The translations under genes and the position numbers were made by a program. Of a stretch of DNA of 64,000 nt, positions 53,975 through 63,378 are shown one piece after another. The notes beneath the pieces are model-generated. The model made no database searches. It saw nothing but the letters and a program-made list of their open reading frames with translations, and was not told the origin of the DNA. The DNA comes from Sanguibacter suarezii NBRC 16159. Lineage in GTDB: Bacteria > Actinomycetota > Actinomycetes > Actinomycetales > Cellulomonadaceae. Position 1 is the stretch's first letter. The number at the start of each line of letters is the position of its first letter. Where the stretch lies: the NCBI RefSeq assembly GCF_001552735.1, contig NZ_BCRT01000004.1, forward strand, positions 62,001 through 126,000, written 5' to 3'.

Positions 53975-54604
53975 TCAGGACCTGCGGCGCGAGCGCAGCA
54001 CCGTCGTCGGCTCGACGCCGGGGAGCGTCGTAGCGTCCAGGATCTCCGGTTCGCTCATGTGGAACTTGCGCAGCACCTTGCGGGCAGGTTCAATCTCGGT
54101 GGCGACACTGCGGCCCTTGAGGATGACCAGCTCACCGCCAGGGGCGAGCAGCGGCAAGGACCACCGGGCGAGCTTGTCCAACGCCGCCACGGCGCGGGAG
54201 GTGACCACGTCGGCCTCGAAGGCGCCGTGGAACTCCTCGGCCCTCCCCCGCTTGACCTCGACGTTGGTGAGCTCCAGAACGTCCACCATCTCCGAGAGCC
54301 ACAGGCAGCGACGCTCCATCGGCTCGATGAGGATGACAGACGCCGACGGTCGCATCGCGGCGATGACGATTCCGGGCAGCCCTGCCCCTGAGCCGATGTC
54401 GACGATCGTCCCCACCGTGGGGAGGAACGGGACGAGCGCGGCCGAGTTGAGGATGTGCCGGTCCCAGATCTTGTCGAGCTCGCGTGGCCCGATGAGACCA
54501 CGGACCTCCCCCTGGGCGGCGAGCTCGGCGGCGAACCGGGCTACCTGCGGGTAGGCGTCGCCGAAGTACGCGCGCAGTGCATCATGATCTTGTGCGTCGT
54601 CCAC
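53975..54604 (-). CDS. rsmG: 16S rRNA (guanine527-N7)-methyltransferase RsmG (GidB)
   Basis: SAM-dependent enzyme that methylates G527 of 16S rRNA; its loss gives low-level streptomycin resistance in many bacteria. The 209 residues show RELDKIWDRHILNSAALVPF, the SAM motif VDIGSGAGLPGIVIA, and TSRAVAALDKL. The GTG follows GGAGGAA. It normally lies directly before parA; here three extra genes and two parS sites intervene. Confidence 0.95.
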   Translation of the reverse strand: MDDAQDHDALRAYFGDAYPQVARFAAELAAQGEVRGLIGPRELDKIWDRHILNSAALVPFLPTVGTIVDIGSGAGLPGIVIAAMRPSASVILIEPMERRCLWLSEMVDVLELTNVEVKRGRAEEFHGAFEADVVTSRAVAALDKLARWSLPLLAPGGELVILKGRSVATEIEPARKVLRKFHMSEPEILDATTLPGVEPTTVLRSRRRS

Positions 54605-54734
54605 GACGATTCCTCCATGGGAGACGCAAGGCCCGTAGGACCTCGCACCTCGACTCGTGACAATCCGGCACCCCAGCGACAGCGGAGTTCCGGCATATGG
54701 TTCAGATCACCCGAAACTGGGCGATTGCTGCGGA

Positions 54735-55268
54735 TCAGTCCTCGGTGGGCTCGTCGTCGGCCGCCGGGCCCACCTCGATGTAGCGCTGAGGCTCCACGCC
54801 GTGGGACTCGCTGACCAGACCCGACGCGGTGACCGCGTCGTGGACCACCTTGCGCTCGAAGGCGTTCATCGGTGACAGCGCGATCTTCTCCCCGGTCGCA
54901 CGCACCTTCGCGATGGTCTCCTCGGCCAGCGCCGTGAGCTCGACCCGGCGACCGGCACGGTACCCCGCGACGTCGAGCATCAACCGGCTGCGCTCACCCG
55001 TGCGAGTCTGCACAGCCAGTCGCGTCAGCTCCTGCAGGGCGTCCAGGACCTCGCCGTGAGCGCCTACCAGGTGCCGCAGCGACCCCGGCTCGTCCGCGAC
55101 GATCTCGACAGCAGCCCGACCGTGGTCGACGTCGATGTCGATGTCTCCGTCGAGATCTGCGATGTCCAGCAACTCCTCCAGGTAGTCGGCTGCGACCTCA
55201 CCCTCTTCTTCGAGAAGTGAAGTCTTGCTCCGGACCTCAGGCTCCACGGCCGGTGTATCTGCAGTCAC
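54735..55268 (-). CDS. jag: Jag/KhpB-type KH-R3H RNA-binding protein
   Basis: RNA-binding protein encoded after yidC, 177 residues. After an acidic start, a KH domain spans about 50-115 (VGAHGEVLDALQELTRLAV) and an R3H domain about 120-165 (SPMNAFERKVVHDAV). The GTG at 55268 is preferred because GGAGAGAG sits before it; an ATG four codons earlier lacks a ribosome site. It lies 52 bases downstream of yidC. Confidence 0.93.
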   Translation of the reverse strand: MTADTPAVEPEVRSKTSLLEEEGEVAADYLEELLDIADLDGDIDIDVDHGRAAVEIVADEPGSLRHLVGAHGEVLDALQELTRLAVQTRTGERSRLMLDVAGYRAGRRVELTALAEETIAKVRATGEKIALSPMNAFERKVVHDAVTASGLVSESHGVEPQRYIEVGPAADDEPTED

Positions 55269-55320
55269 AGCTCTCTCCATTCGCGATGTGAAGCACAGTC
55301 CCGCATGCGGGGGATGGTCG

Positions 55321-56430
55321 CTAGCGCTTGTTGCGCTTCTTCTTCGGCGTCGACGGCTTGTTCAAGTTCACCATTCCCGGGGTCTCCCCCGCACCGTCAG
55401 CAGCACCAGCACTCGCTGCGGCTTCAGGGGTGGGCGACGCCGAGGCGCCCTTGGCGGGGCTACCCGCCGCACCGGGCGCGCCTGCCGGGCGGGGACGCTG
55501 CCGGTCCTTGCGCTTGGGCTGCTGACGCTGCCCGCGGGGCTGCTCGATGACCGCCGGCTTGTCCTCGACGATGACGATCCCCTTCTTGGCGGCCTTGCGG
55601 GCCTTGCGCTCGTTGAGGATCTTCTCTGCCTCGGACCCGGGGGCCGGCATCTTGCGGATGGTGTAGAACTGCTGACCCATGGACCACAGGTTGGTGGTGG
55701 TCCAGTAGATGAGAACACCGATCGGGAAGTTCACGCCCGAGATTCCCATGATGACGGGAAGCATGTAGAGCATGATCTTCTGCGTCTGCATCATCGGGCC
55801 CTCGAGGGCCGCCTTCGGCATGTTCTTCATCGTCAGCTGACGCTGGGTGAAGAACTGCGTCGCGGCCATCGCCACGATGAGCACACCGGCGACGACCTTG
55901 GTGTTGAGGTCCGTCGGCTGGTGCAGGAAGGTGTAGGACAGCGGTGCGCCGAAGAGGGTGGAGCTCTCTGCCGCCTGGGCGACGACCTGGTTGATCGGGC
56001 CGATCGGGTCCATGTCGCCGTTGGCGATCTTCGACAGGGAGTTGAGCACCCGGAAGAGGGCGAAGAAGATCGGCGCCTGGAGCAGCACGGGCATGCAGGA
56101 GGAGAACGGGTTGGTCCCGTGCTTCTTGTACAGAGCCATCGTCTCGCGGCTCATCGCCTCGCGGGAGGCGGGGTCCTTCTTGTTCTTGTACTTCTTCTGG
56201 ATCGCCTGGAGCTCAGGCTGGATCATCTGCATCCCGCGCGAGGCACGGATCTGCTTGAAGAAGAGCGGGATCATCACGGTACGGATGATGATCACGAGGC
56301 CGACGATCGACAGGATCCACGCCACGCCAGCACCATCGGGGAGCCCGAGGAACACAAAGACCTTGTGGCACAGGTACATGATCCATGCCACGACCCACTC
56401 GATGGGGTAGAGGATCTTAAACAGGTCCAT
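55321..56430 (-). CDS. yidC: Membrane protein insertase YidC
   Basis: Insertase for membrane proteins, with or beside SecYEG, 369 residues. It shows the gram-positive-type layout with about five helices; the conserved hydrophilic-groove Arg is in IIIRTVMIPLFFKQ. TNPFSSCMPVLLQAPIFFAL and a final FPIGVLIYWTTTNLWS helix are family landmarks. The C-terminal 90 residues are a basic Ala/Pro-rich cytoplasmic tail ending KKKRNKR that may touch the ribosome. GGGAG precedes the ATG. Confidence 0.96.
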   Translation of the reverse strand: MDLFKILYPIEWVVAWIMYLCHKVFVFLGLPDGAGVAWILSIVGLVIIIRTVMIPLFFKQIRASRGMQMIQPELQAIQKKYKNKKDPASREAMSRETMALYKKHGTNPFSSCMPVLLQAPIFFALFRVLNSLSKIANGDMDPIGPINQVVAQAAESSTLFGAPLSYTFLHQPTDLNTKVVAGVLIVAMAATQFFTQRQLTMKNMPKAALEGPMMQTQKIMLYMLPVIMGISGVNFPIGVLIYWTTTNLWSMGQQFYTIRKMPAPGSEAEKILNERKARKAAKKGIVIVEDKPAVIEQPRGQRQQPKRKDRQRPRPAGAPGAAGSPAKGASASPTPEAAASAGAADGAGETPGMVNLNKPSTPKKKRNKR

Positions 56431-56509
56431 TACTGCTGCTCCCTAGCGCACAAGCGTCTTGCATGGTCCGTCGGACGAAGCCCGAAGGTAAGAGTAGTCA
56501 ACGCGACGT

Positions 56510-56797
56510 CTACTTCTGTGCCGGTTCCGGCACGTCGTCGATGCCACCGTCGGTCCAGGGGTTGCACCGTAGCAACCGCCAGACCGCCAACCGTGTGCCC
56601 CGCAGGGCTCCGTGCTTCTCGATCGCCGTCACGGCGTAGCTCGAGCAGGACGGGTAGTACCTGCACCGGGGGCCTGACAGCGGGGAGATGTAGCGCTGGT
56701 ACCAGCGCACCCCCGCGAGCAGGAACCGTGCCACCGGACCGCGCCGCCGGACGGCTGGCTCGGCGTGGGCAGAGTGGTGGTCTCCAGGAGCGCTCAC
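56510..56797 (-). CDS. yidD: Membrane protein insertion efficiency factor YidD
   Basis: Small membrane-associated factor that aids YidC-dependent insertion, 95 residues. It shows [20 protein letters not shown] and [16 protein letters not shown] with the conserved Cys residues, then [14 protein letters not shown]. The GTG at 56797 overlaps the rnpA stop (GTGA) and is preferred to a longer reading. It lies between rnpA and yidC. Confidence 0.95.
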   Translation of the reverse strand: MSAPGDHHSAHAEPAVRRRGPVARFLLAGVRWYQRYISPLSGPRCRYYPSCSSYAVTAIEKHGALRGTRLAVWRLLRCNPWTDGGIDDVPEPAQK

Positions 56798-57153
56798 GGC
56801 GACACCTGAGGACGCCGCGCCAGTGCCCGTCGCAGGCACGACCCCAGGTCGGCGTCCAGCCGCGCGTAGTCGGCGGCCGCGGCCTCCGGCAGCGCCCGCA
56901 CCACGATCAGCACTCCGGCGGGGAGGTCGGGCATGCGGTCGGCGACGATCGCGCGCAACCTGCGCTTGACCCGGTTGCGAACCACGGCGTTCCCCACGGC
57001 CTTAGATACAACAAAACCGACCGATGGTGCGTCCATCTCGCTGCTCGAGGCAGCGAGATGGACGACCAGGGTCGATTTTCCTGTGCGCACACCGCCGCGC
57101 ACCGCCCGGCTGAAGTCGCCGGAACGGCGCATACGATGCGCCGCGGGAAGCAC
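56794..57153 (-). CDS. rnpA: Ribonuclease P protein component
   Basis: Protein subunit of RNase P, which matures tRNA 5' ends, 119 residues. It shows [16 protein letters not shown] at the start and [20 protein letters not shown] with the RNR signature. The GTG at 57153 ([10 protein letters not shown]) is the standard start and lies 5 bases beyond the rpmH stop. It overlaps yidD. Confidence 0.95.
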   Translation of the reverse strand: MLPAAHRMRRSGDFSRAVRGGVRTGKSTLVVHLAASSSEMDAPSVGFVVSKAVGNAVVRNRVKRRLRAIVADRMPDLPAGVLIVVRALPEAAAADYARLDADLGSCLRRALARRPQVSP

Positions 57154-57158
57154 TGAAC

Positions 57159-57296
57159 TCAGGCAGAGAGCTCGGTGCGGCCCTTTTGGCGACGCGCTGC
57201 GAGGATGGCGCGACCGGCACGGGTGCGCATCCGCAGACGGAAGCCGTGGGTCTTCGCACGACGCCGGTTGTTCGGCTGGAAGGTCCGCTTGGTCAC
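57159..57296 (-). CDS. rpmH: 50S ribosomal protein L34
   Basis: Large-subunit protein of 45 residues: [20 protein letters not shown] then [20 protein letters not shown]. The GTG at 57296 follows GGAG by seven bases; an ATG four codons upstream is possible. First of the leftward rpmH-rnpA-yidD-yidC-jag-rsmG series, divergent from dnaA. Confidence 0.96.
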   Translation of the reverse strand: MTKRTFQPNNRRRAKTHGFRLRMRTRAGRAILAARRQKGRTELSA

Positions 57297-57773
57297 GAGG
57301 TACTCCATAAACGTTGGGGAAGCGCGTCCACGATGGACGCACGGTTCGCCACTCCATGGTCGGGGCACTGAAGGCATGCGGAAGCGACAGGACTGGCTGT
57401 AAAAAGGTACGTTGCCGAGGGACCTCAGGTCAAGCCGGCGCCATCAGCCTCGGCCCGGGTCCGCCTGCGCGCGCACGACCCCCACACAGTTGTGCACAGC
57501 TGTGGAATCTCTCGGCGGGTTGTGGACGATTGCTGCACACTCTCTGCTCCAGGACGTTTCCCGGATCCTTCCTCAGCCCATGGCATGAGTGAATCTCAGC
57601 GATATCCGGGGCCCTGAGCGCCGCCCACAGGCTGTGGAAAACTATGTGGATGACGGCCTCGCGTGGCAGACTGTCATTTCGGTTCTCCACTGCTTCTGCG
57701 CGCGTGCGAGACCGAAGTCACCACTGGATCCATCTCATCCTCTGGGCAGCGTTACACCGACCAGGAAGAACCC
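57297..57773. other. rpmH-dnaA intergenic region with DnaA-box-like sites
   Basis: 477 bases with no gene. Near-consensus DnaA boxes are TTGTGCACA (57490), TGTGGACGA (57521), TGTGGAAAA (57633) and TGTGGATGA (57645), the last two in the dnaA leader. It holds the divergent promoters of rpmH and dnaA, which I cannot place exactly. The boxes suggest DnaA autoregulation. Confidence 0.72.
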
Positions 57774-59240
57774 GTGGCCACCACAGACGACAACATCGGG
57801 ACCATATGGAAGCAAGCCATCGCCGAGCTTGAAGCCAGCCCCGACATCACCCCCCGCCAGCTGGCCTTCGTCAAGCTCGCCAAGCCGCTGGGCCTCTTCG
57901 ACGGCACCGTCATCATCGCCGTCGCCAACGACCACACCCGCGACTACCTCGAGACCCGCGTGCGCGCCGAGGTGGTGCAGGCCCTGTCCAACGCCCTCGG
58001 CCGCGACGCCCGGTTCGCGATCACGGTGGACCCCGAGCTCGGCTTCGACGAAGAAGCCGCCGCCTCCCCCGTCGTCGCCCAGCAGTCCCCCGAGCCGGCG
58101 GAGTACCCCTCCTACTCCGAGCCCGTGGACATCCCCGAGATCGCCCGCCGCAGGGCCGCAATGAGCGGGAACCGGTCCAGCGGGTCGTCCACCCCCGCGC
58201 CCGAGCCCGCTCGTCTCAACCCGCGCTACCTCTTCGAGACCTTCGTCATCGGCTCGTCCAACCGGTTCGCCCACGCAGCCGCAGTCGCCGTGGCCGAGGC
58301 GCCGGCCAAGGCGTACAACCCCTTGTTCATCTATGGGGACTCCGGGCTGGGCAAGACCCACCTGCTCCACGCGATCGGGCACTACGCCTACAACCTCTAC
58401 CCCGGGGTGCGCGTGAAGTACGTGAACTCCGAGGAGTTCACCAACGACTTCATCAACTCCATCCGCGACGAGAAGGCCGGAGCCTTCCAGCGCCGCCACC
58501 GGGACGTCGACTTCCTCCTCATCGACGACATCCAGTTCCTGCAGGGCAAGGAACAGACGATGGAAGAGTTCTTCCACACCTTCAACACCCTGCACAACGC
58601 GAACAAGCAGGTGGTCATCACCTCCGACCTGCCGCCCAAGCAGCTCAACGGCTTCGAGGATCGCCTGCGCTCCCGCTTCGAGTGGGGCCTCATCACCGAC
58701 GTGCAGCCCCCTGACCTCGAGACGCGTATCGCGATCTTGCGCAAGAAGGCCAGCGGGGAGCGCCTGGCGGCCCCCGACGACGTGCTGGAGTACATCGCGT
58801 CGAAGATCTCCTCCAACATCCGCGAGCTCGAGGGTGCACTCATCCGGGTGACCGCCTTCGCCAACCTCAACCGGCAGCAGGTCGACCTGGCCCTGGCCGA
58901 GATCGTGCTCAAGGACCTCATCACCGACGACGACGCGTCCCAGATCACCGCCGGCAGCGTCATCGCGCAGACGGCGGCGTACTTCGGCCTGACCATCGAC
59001 GACCTGTGCGGTAGCTCGCGGTCACGGGTGCTGGTGACGGCGCGGCAGATTGCCATGTACCTCTGCCGTGAGCTGACCGACCTGTCGCTGCCCAAGATCG
59101 GCCAGCAGTTCGGTGGTCGTGACCACACCACGGTCATGCACGCCAACCGCAAGATCACCGAGCAGATGGCGGAACGGCGTTCCACCTTCAACCAGGTCAC
59201 CGAGCTCACGAGCCGGATCAAGCAGCAGCACCGAGGCTGA
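57774..59240 (+). CDS. dnaA: Chromosomal replication initiator DnaA
   Basis: AAA+ initiator that melts oriC, 488 residues. Domain I opens with [20 protein letters not shown]; domain II is a short Pro/Ser linker (about 105-145). Domain III has [20 protein letters not shown], Walker [10 protein letters not shown] and Walker [10 protein letters not shown]. Domain IV carries the DNA-binding signature [15 protein letters not shown]. The GTG at 57774 follows AGGAAG by six bases. Confidence 0.98.
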   Translation: MATTDDNIGTIWKQAIAELEASPDITPRQLAFVKLAKPLGLFDGTVIIAVANDHTRDYLETRVRAEVVQALSNALGRDARFAITVDPELGFDEEAAASPVVAQQSPEPAEYPSYSEPVDIPEIARRRAAMSGNRSSGSSTPAPEPARLNPRYLFETFVIGSSNRFAHAAAVAVAEAPAKAYNPLFIYGDSGLGKTHLLHAIGHYAYNLYPGVRVKYVNSEEFTNDFINSIRDEKAGAFQRRHRDVDFLLIDDIQFLQGKEQTMEEFFHTFNTLHNANKQVVITSDLPPKQLNGFEDRLRSRFEWGLITDVQPPDLETRIAILRKKASGERLAAPDDVLEYIASKISSNIRELEGALIRVTAFANLNRQQVDLALAEIVLKDLITDDDASQITAGSVIAQTAAYFGLTIDDLCGSSRSRVLVTARQIAMYLCRELTDLSLPKIGQQFGGRDHTTVMHANRKITEQMAERRSTFNQVTELTSRIKQQHRG

Positions 59241-59862
59241 TGCCGTCGTCGTCCGGGGCGCCCGGAGGGTGCCCCGGACGACGACATGGGACGACTGTTC
59301 ACAGCTGTGCATAGGGCTGTGGACAGCGGTGGACGACACCCAGGAAACGTGTGGACGTGAACGACGTTCACTGTGGACGACGGTCAGGGAAAAAGTTGTT
59401 ATCCACAGACGCCCTAGTTCATCCACAGGTTGTGCATCCATGCGCGCACACCCAAAAATAGGTCGTGACCTGCGTAAACACACGACGTCCCCAGAATTCA
59501 CAACGGCTACTACGACTACGACTCCTCTCTCTCAAGGAAATCCACACACCTTCATCACCTGTGGCGAGATGGGCGAAAATTCCGAGAAAGTCCTTCCAGG
59601 ACGCTGCGCGCCCACGGCCATGGACGTCCCAGACGAGAGCCGAGGAGGCAGAGGGTGGTCAACTCGCCCAAGAAGGTCGCCATCTGTCGGAGCACTCGCG
59701 TAGTGTTCAACCACGCGCCCAGGCCCAGATGGCCGTCACGTCAGTGACAGCGGTGCCTCAGCGGCGCAGATGAACAGTGTTTATTCAGAACGTGACGGAC
59801 GTCCGGGTACCGCTCGGACGGACAACAGATGTGCGACTTCCGTGCATCAAGAAGGGTGTGGG
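59241..59862. other. Chromosomal replication origin (oriC), dnaA-dnaN intergenic region
   Basis: 622 bases with many DnaA-box-like sites in both orientations. They include a perfect TTATCCACA (59399-59407), TGTGGACAG (59318), TGTGGACGT (59350), TGTGGACGA (59372), TCATCCACA (59419) and weaker ones to about 59546. The A-rich bits GGGAAAAAG (59388) and CCCAAAAATAG (59451) could be unwinding elements. The dnaN promoter must lie at the right end. This is the canonical origin position in actinobacteria. Confidence 0.92.
59245..59285 (+). terminator. Terminator after dnaA
   Basis: A perfect 15-bp stem, GTCGTCGTCCGGGGC (59245-59259) with GCCCCGGACGACGAC (59271-59285), and an 11-base loop, starting 5 bases after the dnaA stop. 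No T-run. Confidence 0.8.
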
Positions 59863-60993
59863 ATGAAGTTCCGGGTTGAGCGTGACGTACTTGCCGACGC
59901 TGTGACTTGGACGGCCCGTACCCTCCCGACCAGGCCCCCCGCACCGGTCCTGGCTGGCGTTCGCATCGAGGCGAGCGCCGACGGGACTGTCGGCCTGTCG
60001 AGCTTTGACTACGAGGTCTCCGCGCGATCGGAGATCCCCGCCGAGGTCAGTGAACCGGGCACCATCCTTGTCTCCGGGCGGTTGCTCGCGGAGATCTCCC
60101 GGTCCCTGCCGGCCAAGCCCGTCGACGTCAGTGTCGACGGTTCCAAGGTCACCGTCGTGTGCGGCGCGAGCCGCTTCACGCTGCTCACCATGCCTGTCGA
60201 GGACTACCCGGCGCTGCCGGTCATGCCTGAGATCACCGGCACGGTGCATGGTGACGAGCTGACACACGCCGTCGCACAGGTGACCGTCGCCGCGAGCCGC
60301 GACGACACCCTCCCGCTCCTCACCGGTGTCCGGGTGGAGATCGAGGGCGAGCGCATCACCATGCTCGCCACCGACCGGTACCGCCTGGCGCTGCGCGAGA
60401 TGACGTGGAAGCCGAACTCCCCGGAGATCTCGACCGTGGCGCTCGTGCGTGCCCGCACCCTCTCCGACGTCGCCAAGTCCCTCGGCGGTTCTGGTGAGGT
60501 CAACGTCGCCCTGGCCACGGGCACCGGCGTCGACATCATCGGCTTCGAGGCCGGAGGCCGTCACACGACCTCCCTGCTCATCGACGGCGACTACCCCCAC
60601 GTGCGCCGGCTCTTCCCCGACGAGACGCCGATCCACGCCGTGGTCCCCACCCAGGCCCTCATCGACGCGTCCAAGCGTGTCTCCCTCGTGGCCGAGCGCA
60701 ACACCCCGATCCGGATGAGCTTCTCCGACGGTCAGGTTGTCCTCGACGCGGGCCAGGGCGACGACGCTCAGGCGTCTGAGGCCCTCGAGGCCGTTCTGGT
60801 GGGCGAGGACATCTCGGTGGCCTTCAACCCCCAGTTCCTCCTCGACGGCCTGGGCGCGCTCGGCACAGACTTCGTCCGGATGAGCTTCACGCACCCGAAC
60901 AAGCCGGTGGAGTTCACCGGCCAGGGATCTCTGGACGGCGAGGACGACCGCAGCTACCGGTACCTCCTCGTCCCCATCCGCTTCGCCAGCTGA
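59863..60993 (+). CDS. dnaN: DNA polymerase III beta subunit (sliding clamp)
   Basis: Ring clamp that tethers DNA polymerase III, 376 residues. It shows MKFRVERDVLADAVTWTART, LPLLTGVRVEIEGERITMLA, ATDRYRLALREM and the terminal YLLVPIRFAS. AAGGG precedes the ATG at 59863. It follows oriC and precedes gnd. Confidence 0.98.
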   Translation: MKFRVERDVLADAVTWTARTLPTRPPAPVLAGVRIEASADGTVGLSSFDYEVSARSEIPAEVSEPGTILVSGRLLAEISRSLPAKPVDVSVDGSKVTVVCGASRFTLLTMPVEDYPALPVMPEITGTVHGDELTHAVAQVTVAASRDDTLPLLTGVRVEIEGERITMLATDRYRLALREMTWKPNSPEISTVALVRARTLSDVAKSLGGSGEVNVALATGTGVDIIGFEAGGRHTTSLLIDGDYPHVRRLFPDETPIHAVVPTQALIDASKRVSLVAERNTPIRMSFSDGQVVLDAGQGDDAQASEALEAVLVGEDISVAFNPQFLLDGLGALGTDFVRMSFTHPNKPVEFTGQGSLDGEDDRSYRYLLVPIRFAS

Positions 60994-61048
60994 GGGCCGA
61001 CCAGCCGGCTCGGTGAGCCGGCTCAGGCCACGAACCAGGAGGCACGTC

Positions 61049-61957
61049 ATGCGCATAGGTCTCGTCGGACTGGGCAAGATGGGTGCCAACATGGCCACCC
61101 GCCTGCGCTCTCACGGCATCGACGTGGTCGGCTACGACCGGGACCCCGCGGTCTCGGACGTGCTCAGCCTCGCTGAGCTTGTCGCCGCGCTGCCGGCGGG
61201 TGAACGGATCGTGTGGGTCATGGTCCCAGCCGGGGGCATCACCGACGCCGTCGTCACCGATCTCGGCGCCCTGATGACCGCAGGCGACGCGGTGATCGAC
61301 GGCGGCAACTCCCACTACGTCGACGACGCCCCGCGTGCAGACGCCCTGGCGGAAGCCGGCATCGGGTACCTCGACGTGGGGGTCTCCGGTGGGGTGTGGG
61401 GCCTGGAGAACGGCTACGGGCTGATGGTCGGCGGCGACGCGGACCTCGTCGCCCGCGTGATGCCCGTCTTCGATGCTCTGCGGCCGGAGGGTCCGCGCGA
61501 GGAAGGTTTCGTCCACGCGGGCGACGTCGGCGCGGGGCACTACGCGAAGATGGTCCACAACGGCATCGAGTACGGGCTGATGCAGGCCTACGCCGAGGGC
61601 TTCGAGCTGCTCGGGGCCCAGGACATCGTCACCGATGTCCCGGGCACCATGAAGGCCTGGACTCGCGGCACCGTCGTGCGGTCCTGGCTGCTGGAGCTGC
61701 TCGTCAAAGCGCTCGAGGACGACCCCGAGCTCGCGCGGATCAGCGACTGGGTCGAGGACTCCGGTGAGGGGCGGTGGACCGTGGACGCGGCCATCGACGC
61801 CGAGGTCCCGCTGCCGGTGATCTCCGCAGCCCTGTTCGCCCGCTTCGCCTCACGCCAGGGTGCGTCCCCGGCGATGAAGGCCGTGGCCGCTCTGCGTCAC
61901 CAGTTCGGTGGGCACGGCGTCCGCGAGGCCGGGCCGGCCGGACCGCAGGTGCCGTGA
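61049..61957 (+). CDS. gnd: 6-phosphogluconate dehydrogenase, decarboxylating (short NAD-type)
   Basis: Pentose-phosphate enzyme making ribulose 5-phosphate and CO2, 302 residues. The Rossmann motif GLVGLGKMGANMATRL is at the N-terminus; DGGNSHYVDD, GVSGGVWGLENGYGLMVGG and the catalytic KMVHNGIEYGLMQAYAEGFE follow. The short form (about 300 rather than 470 residues) is typically NAD-linked. AGGAGG precedes the ATG. Its place between dnaN and recF is a standard actinobacterial arrangement. Confidence 0.95.
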   Translation: MRIGLVGLGKMGANMATRLRSHGIDVVGYDRDPAVSDVLSLAELVAALPAGERIVWVMVPAGGITDAVVTDLGALMTAGDAVIDGGNSHYVDDAPRADALAEAGIGYLDVGVSGGVWGLENGYGLMVGGDADLVARVMPVFDALRPEGPREEGFVHAGDVGAGHYAKMVHNGIEYGLMQAYAEGFELLGAQDIVTDVPGTMKAWTRGTVVRSWLLELLVKALEDDPELARISDWVEDSGEGRWTVDAAIDAEVPLPVISAALFARFASRQGASPAMKAVAALRHQFGGHGVREAGPAGPQVP

Positions 61958-61997
61958 CCGCAGCCGTCACGACAGCAGCCCGCGCGACGTCAGCACC

Positions 61998-62011
61998 GTT
62001 CCACGTGAAAC
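61998..62011. other. parS-like site 9
   Basis: GTTCCACGTGAAAC, one mismatch, in the gnd-recF gap, the only site right of oriC in the window. Confidence 0.78.
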
Positions 62012-62064
62012 TCCCGACCCTGTCGGGACGCGCACCTCGATACTCCTGAGAGACTGATGCTCTG

Positions 62065-63378
62065 ATGTATGTCTCCCACCTGTCCTTGCTGGACTTCCGC
62101 TCCTACGCCCAGGTCGACGTCGAGCTCGAACCGGGGATCAACACCCTCGTGGGCCCGAACGGCCAGGGCAAGACCAACCTCGTCGAGGCCATCGGCTATG
62201 TGGCGACCCTCGGCAGCCACCGGGTGGCCACCGACGCCGCGCTCATCCGCGCCGGTGCCGCTCGCGCCGTCGTGCGGTCCCGGATCGTGCGCGGCGACCG
62301 GGCCAGCGTGATCGAGCTCGAGATCACCCAGGGCAAGGCGAACCGCGCGCGCCTCAACCGGTCCCCCGTCACCCGTCCCCGCGACATCCTCGGCATCGCC
62401 CGGACAGTCCTCTTCGCCCCCGAGGACCTCGTCCTGGTCAAGGGCGACCCCGATGCCCGACGCCGCTACCTCGACGAGCTCTCCGTCCTGCTCGTCCCGA
62501 GGATGGCCGGGGTCTACTCCGACTACGACCGCGTGCTGCGCCAGCGCGGCGCGCTGCTCAAGACCGCCGGAGCGGCCCGGCGCTCGGCGGCCTCGGCCGA
62601 CCTGCGGACCTTGGACGTCTGGGACGCCAAGCTCGCCGAGATCGGCGCCCAGATCATCGCGCTGCGCACCGAGCTCGTCGCAGCGCTCGCCCCGCACGTC
62701 GCCACCGCCTATGAGCAGGTCAGCTCGGGGCAAGGGCACGCTGAGATCGAGTACAAGTCCTCCCTCGCCACGGTGCTCGCCGGCGCTGACGTGGCCCGCG
62801 TGCCTGCCCGCTCGGGTGCCGCGGCGGTCGGTCCGCTCAGCGCTGGCGGCGCCGGCGGCACCGACCTCGCGGGCGGCGAGGTCGGGACCGGGGCGGGCGC
62901 CCCAGGAGAGGCCCCACGCCCCTCAGCGGCCCAGATCGAGCTGCAGCTGCTGGAGGCCATGGCAGCGGTGCGCAGCAAGGAGATCGAGCGCGGGGTGTGC
63001 CTGGTGGGACCGCACCGCGACGACGTCGTGCTCACCCTCGGCGGGCTGCCGGCGAAGGGGTACGCGAGCCACGGCGAGTCGTGGTCCTTCGCCCTCGCAC
63101 TGCGCCTGGCCTCCTACCGGCTGCTGACCGACGGACCCGAGCACATACCTGGCGCGGAGTCGTTCTGGTTCGCGGAGTCGGGCCCGGACACCGAGCCGGT
63201 GCTCATCCTCGACGACGTCTTCGCCGAGCTCGATGCCCGACGCCGCACCCGGCTCGCCGAGCTGGTCGCCGGCGCCGGACAGGTCATCATCACCGCCGCC
63301 GTCCTGGACGACATCCCCGACCAGCTCGTGGGGACCCGTCTCGACGTCGCCGGAGGGACGGTGACCCGTGCCTCGTGA
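62065..63378 (+). CDS. recF: DNA replication and repair protein RecF
   Basis: SMC-like ATPase that helps load RecA at gaps and stalled forks, 437 residues. Walker A is GPNGQGKTN (30-38); [15 protein letters not shown] and the C-terminal [18 protein letters not shown] (Walker B and D-loop) are clear. Residues about 241-288 are an Ala/Gly-rich low-complexity insertion just before the [10 protein letters not shown] helix, which makes it longer than most RecF proteins (about 360-400). The next gene starts inside its end. Confidence 0.95.
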   Translation: MYVSHLSLLDFRSYAQVDVELEPGINTLVGPNGQGKTNLVEAIGYVATLGSHRVATDAALIRAGAARAVVRSRIVRGDRASVIELEITQGKANRARLNRSPVTRPRDILGIARTVLFAPEDLVLVKGDPDARRRYLDELSVLLVPRMAGVYSDYDRVLRQRGALLKTAGAARRSAASADLRTLDVWDAKLAEIGAQIIALRTELVAALAPHVATAYEQVSSGQGHAEIEYKSSLATVLAGADVARVPARSGAAAVGPLSAGGAGGTDLAGGEVGTGAGAPGEAPRPSAAQIELQLLEAMAAVRSKEIERGVCLVGPHRDDVVLTLGGLPAKGYASHGESWSFALALRLASYRLLTDGPEHIPGAESFWFAESGPDTEPVLILDDVFAELDARRRTRLAELVAGAGQVIITAAVLDDIPDQLVGTRLDVAGGTVTRAS

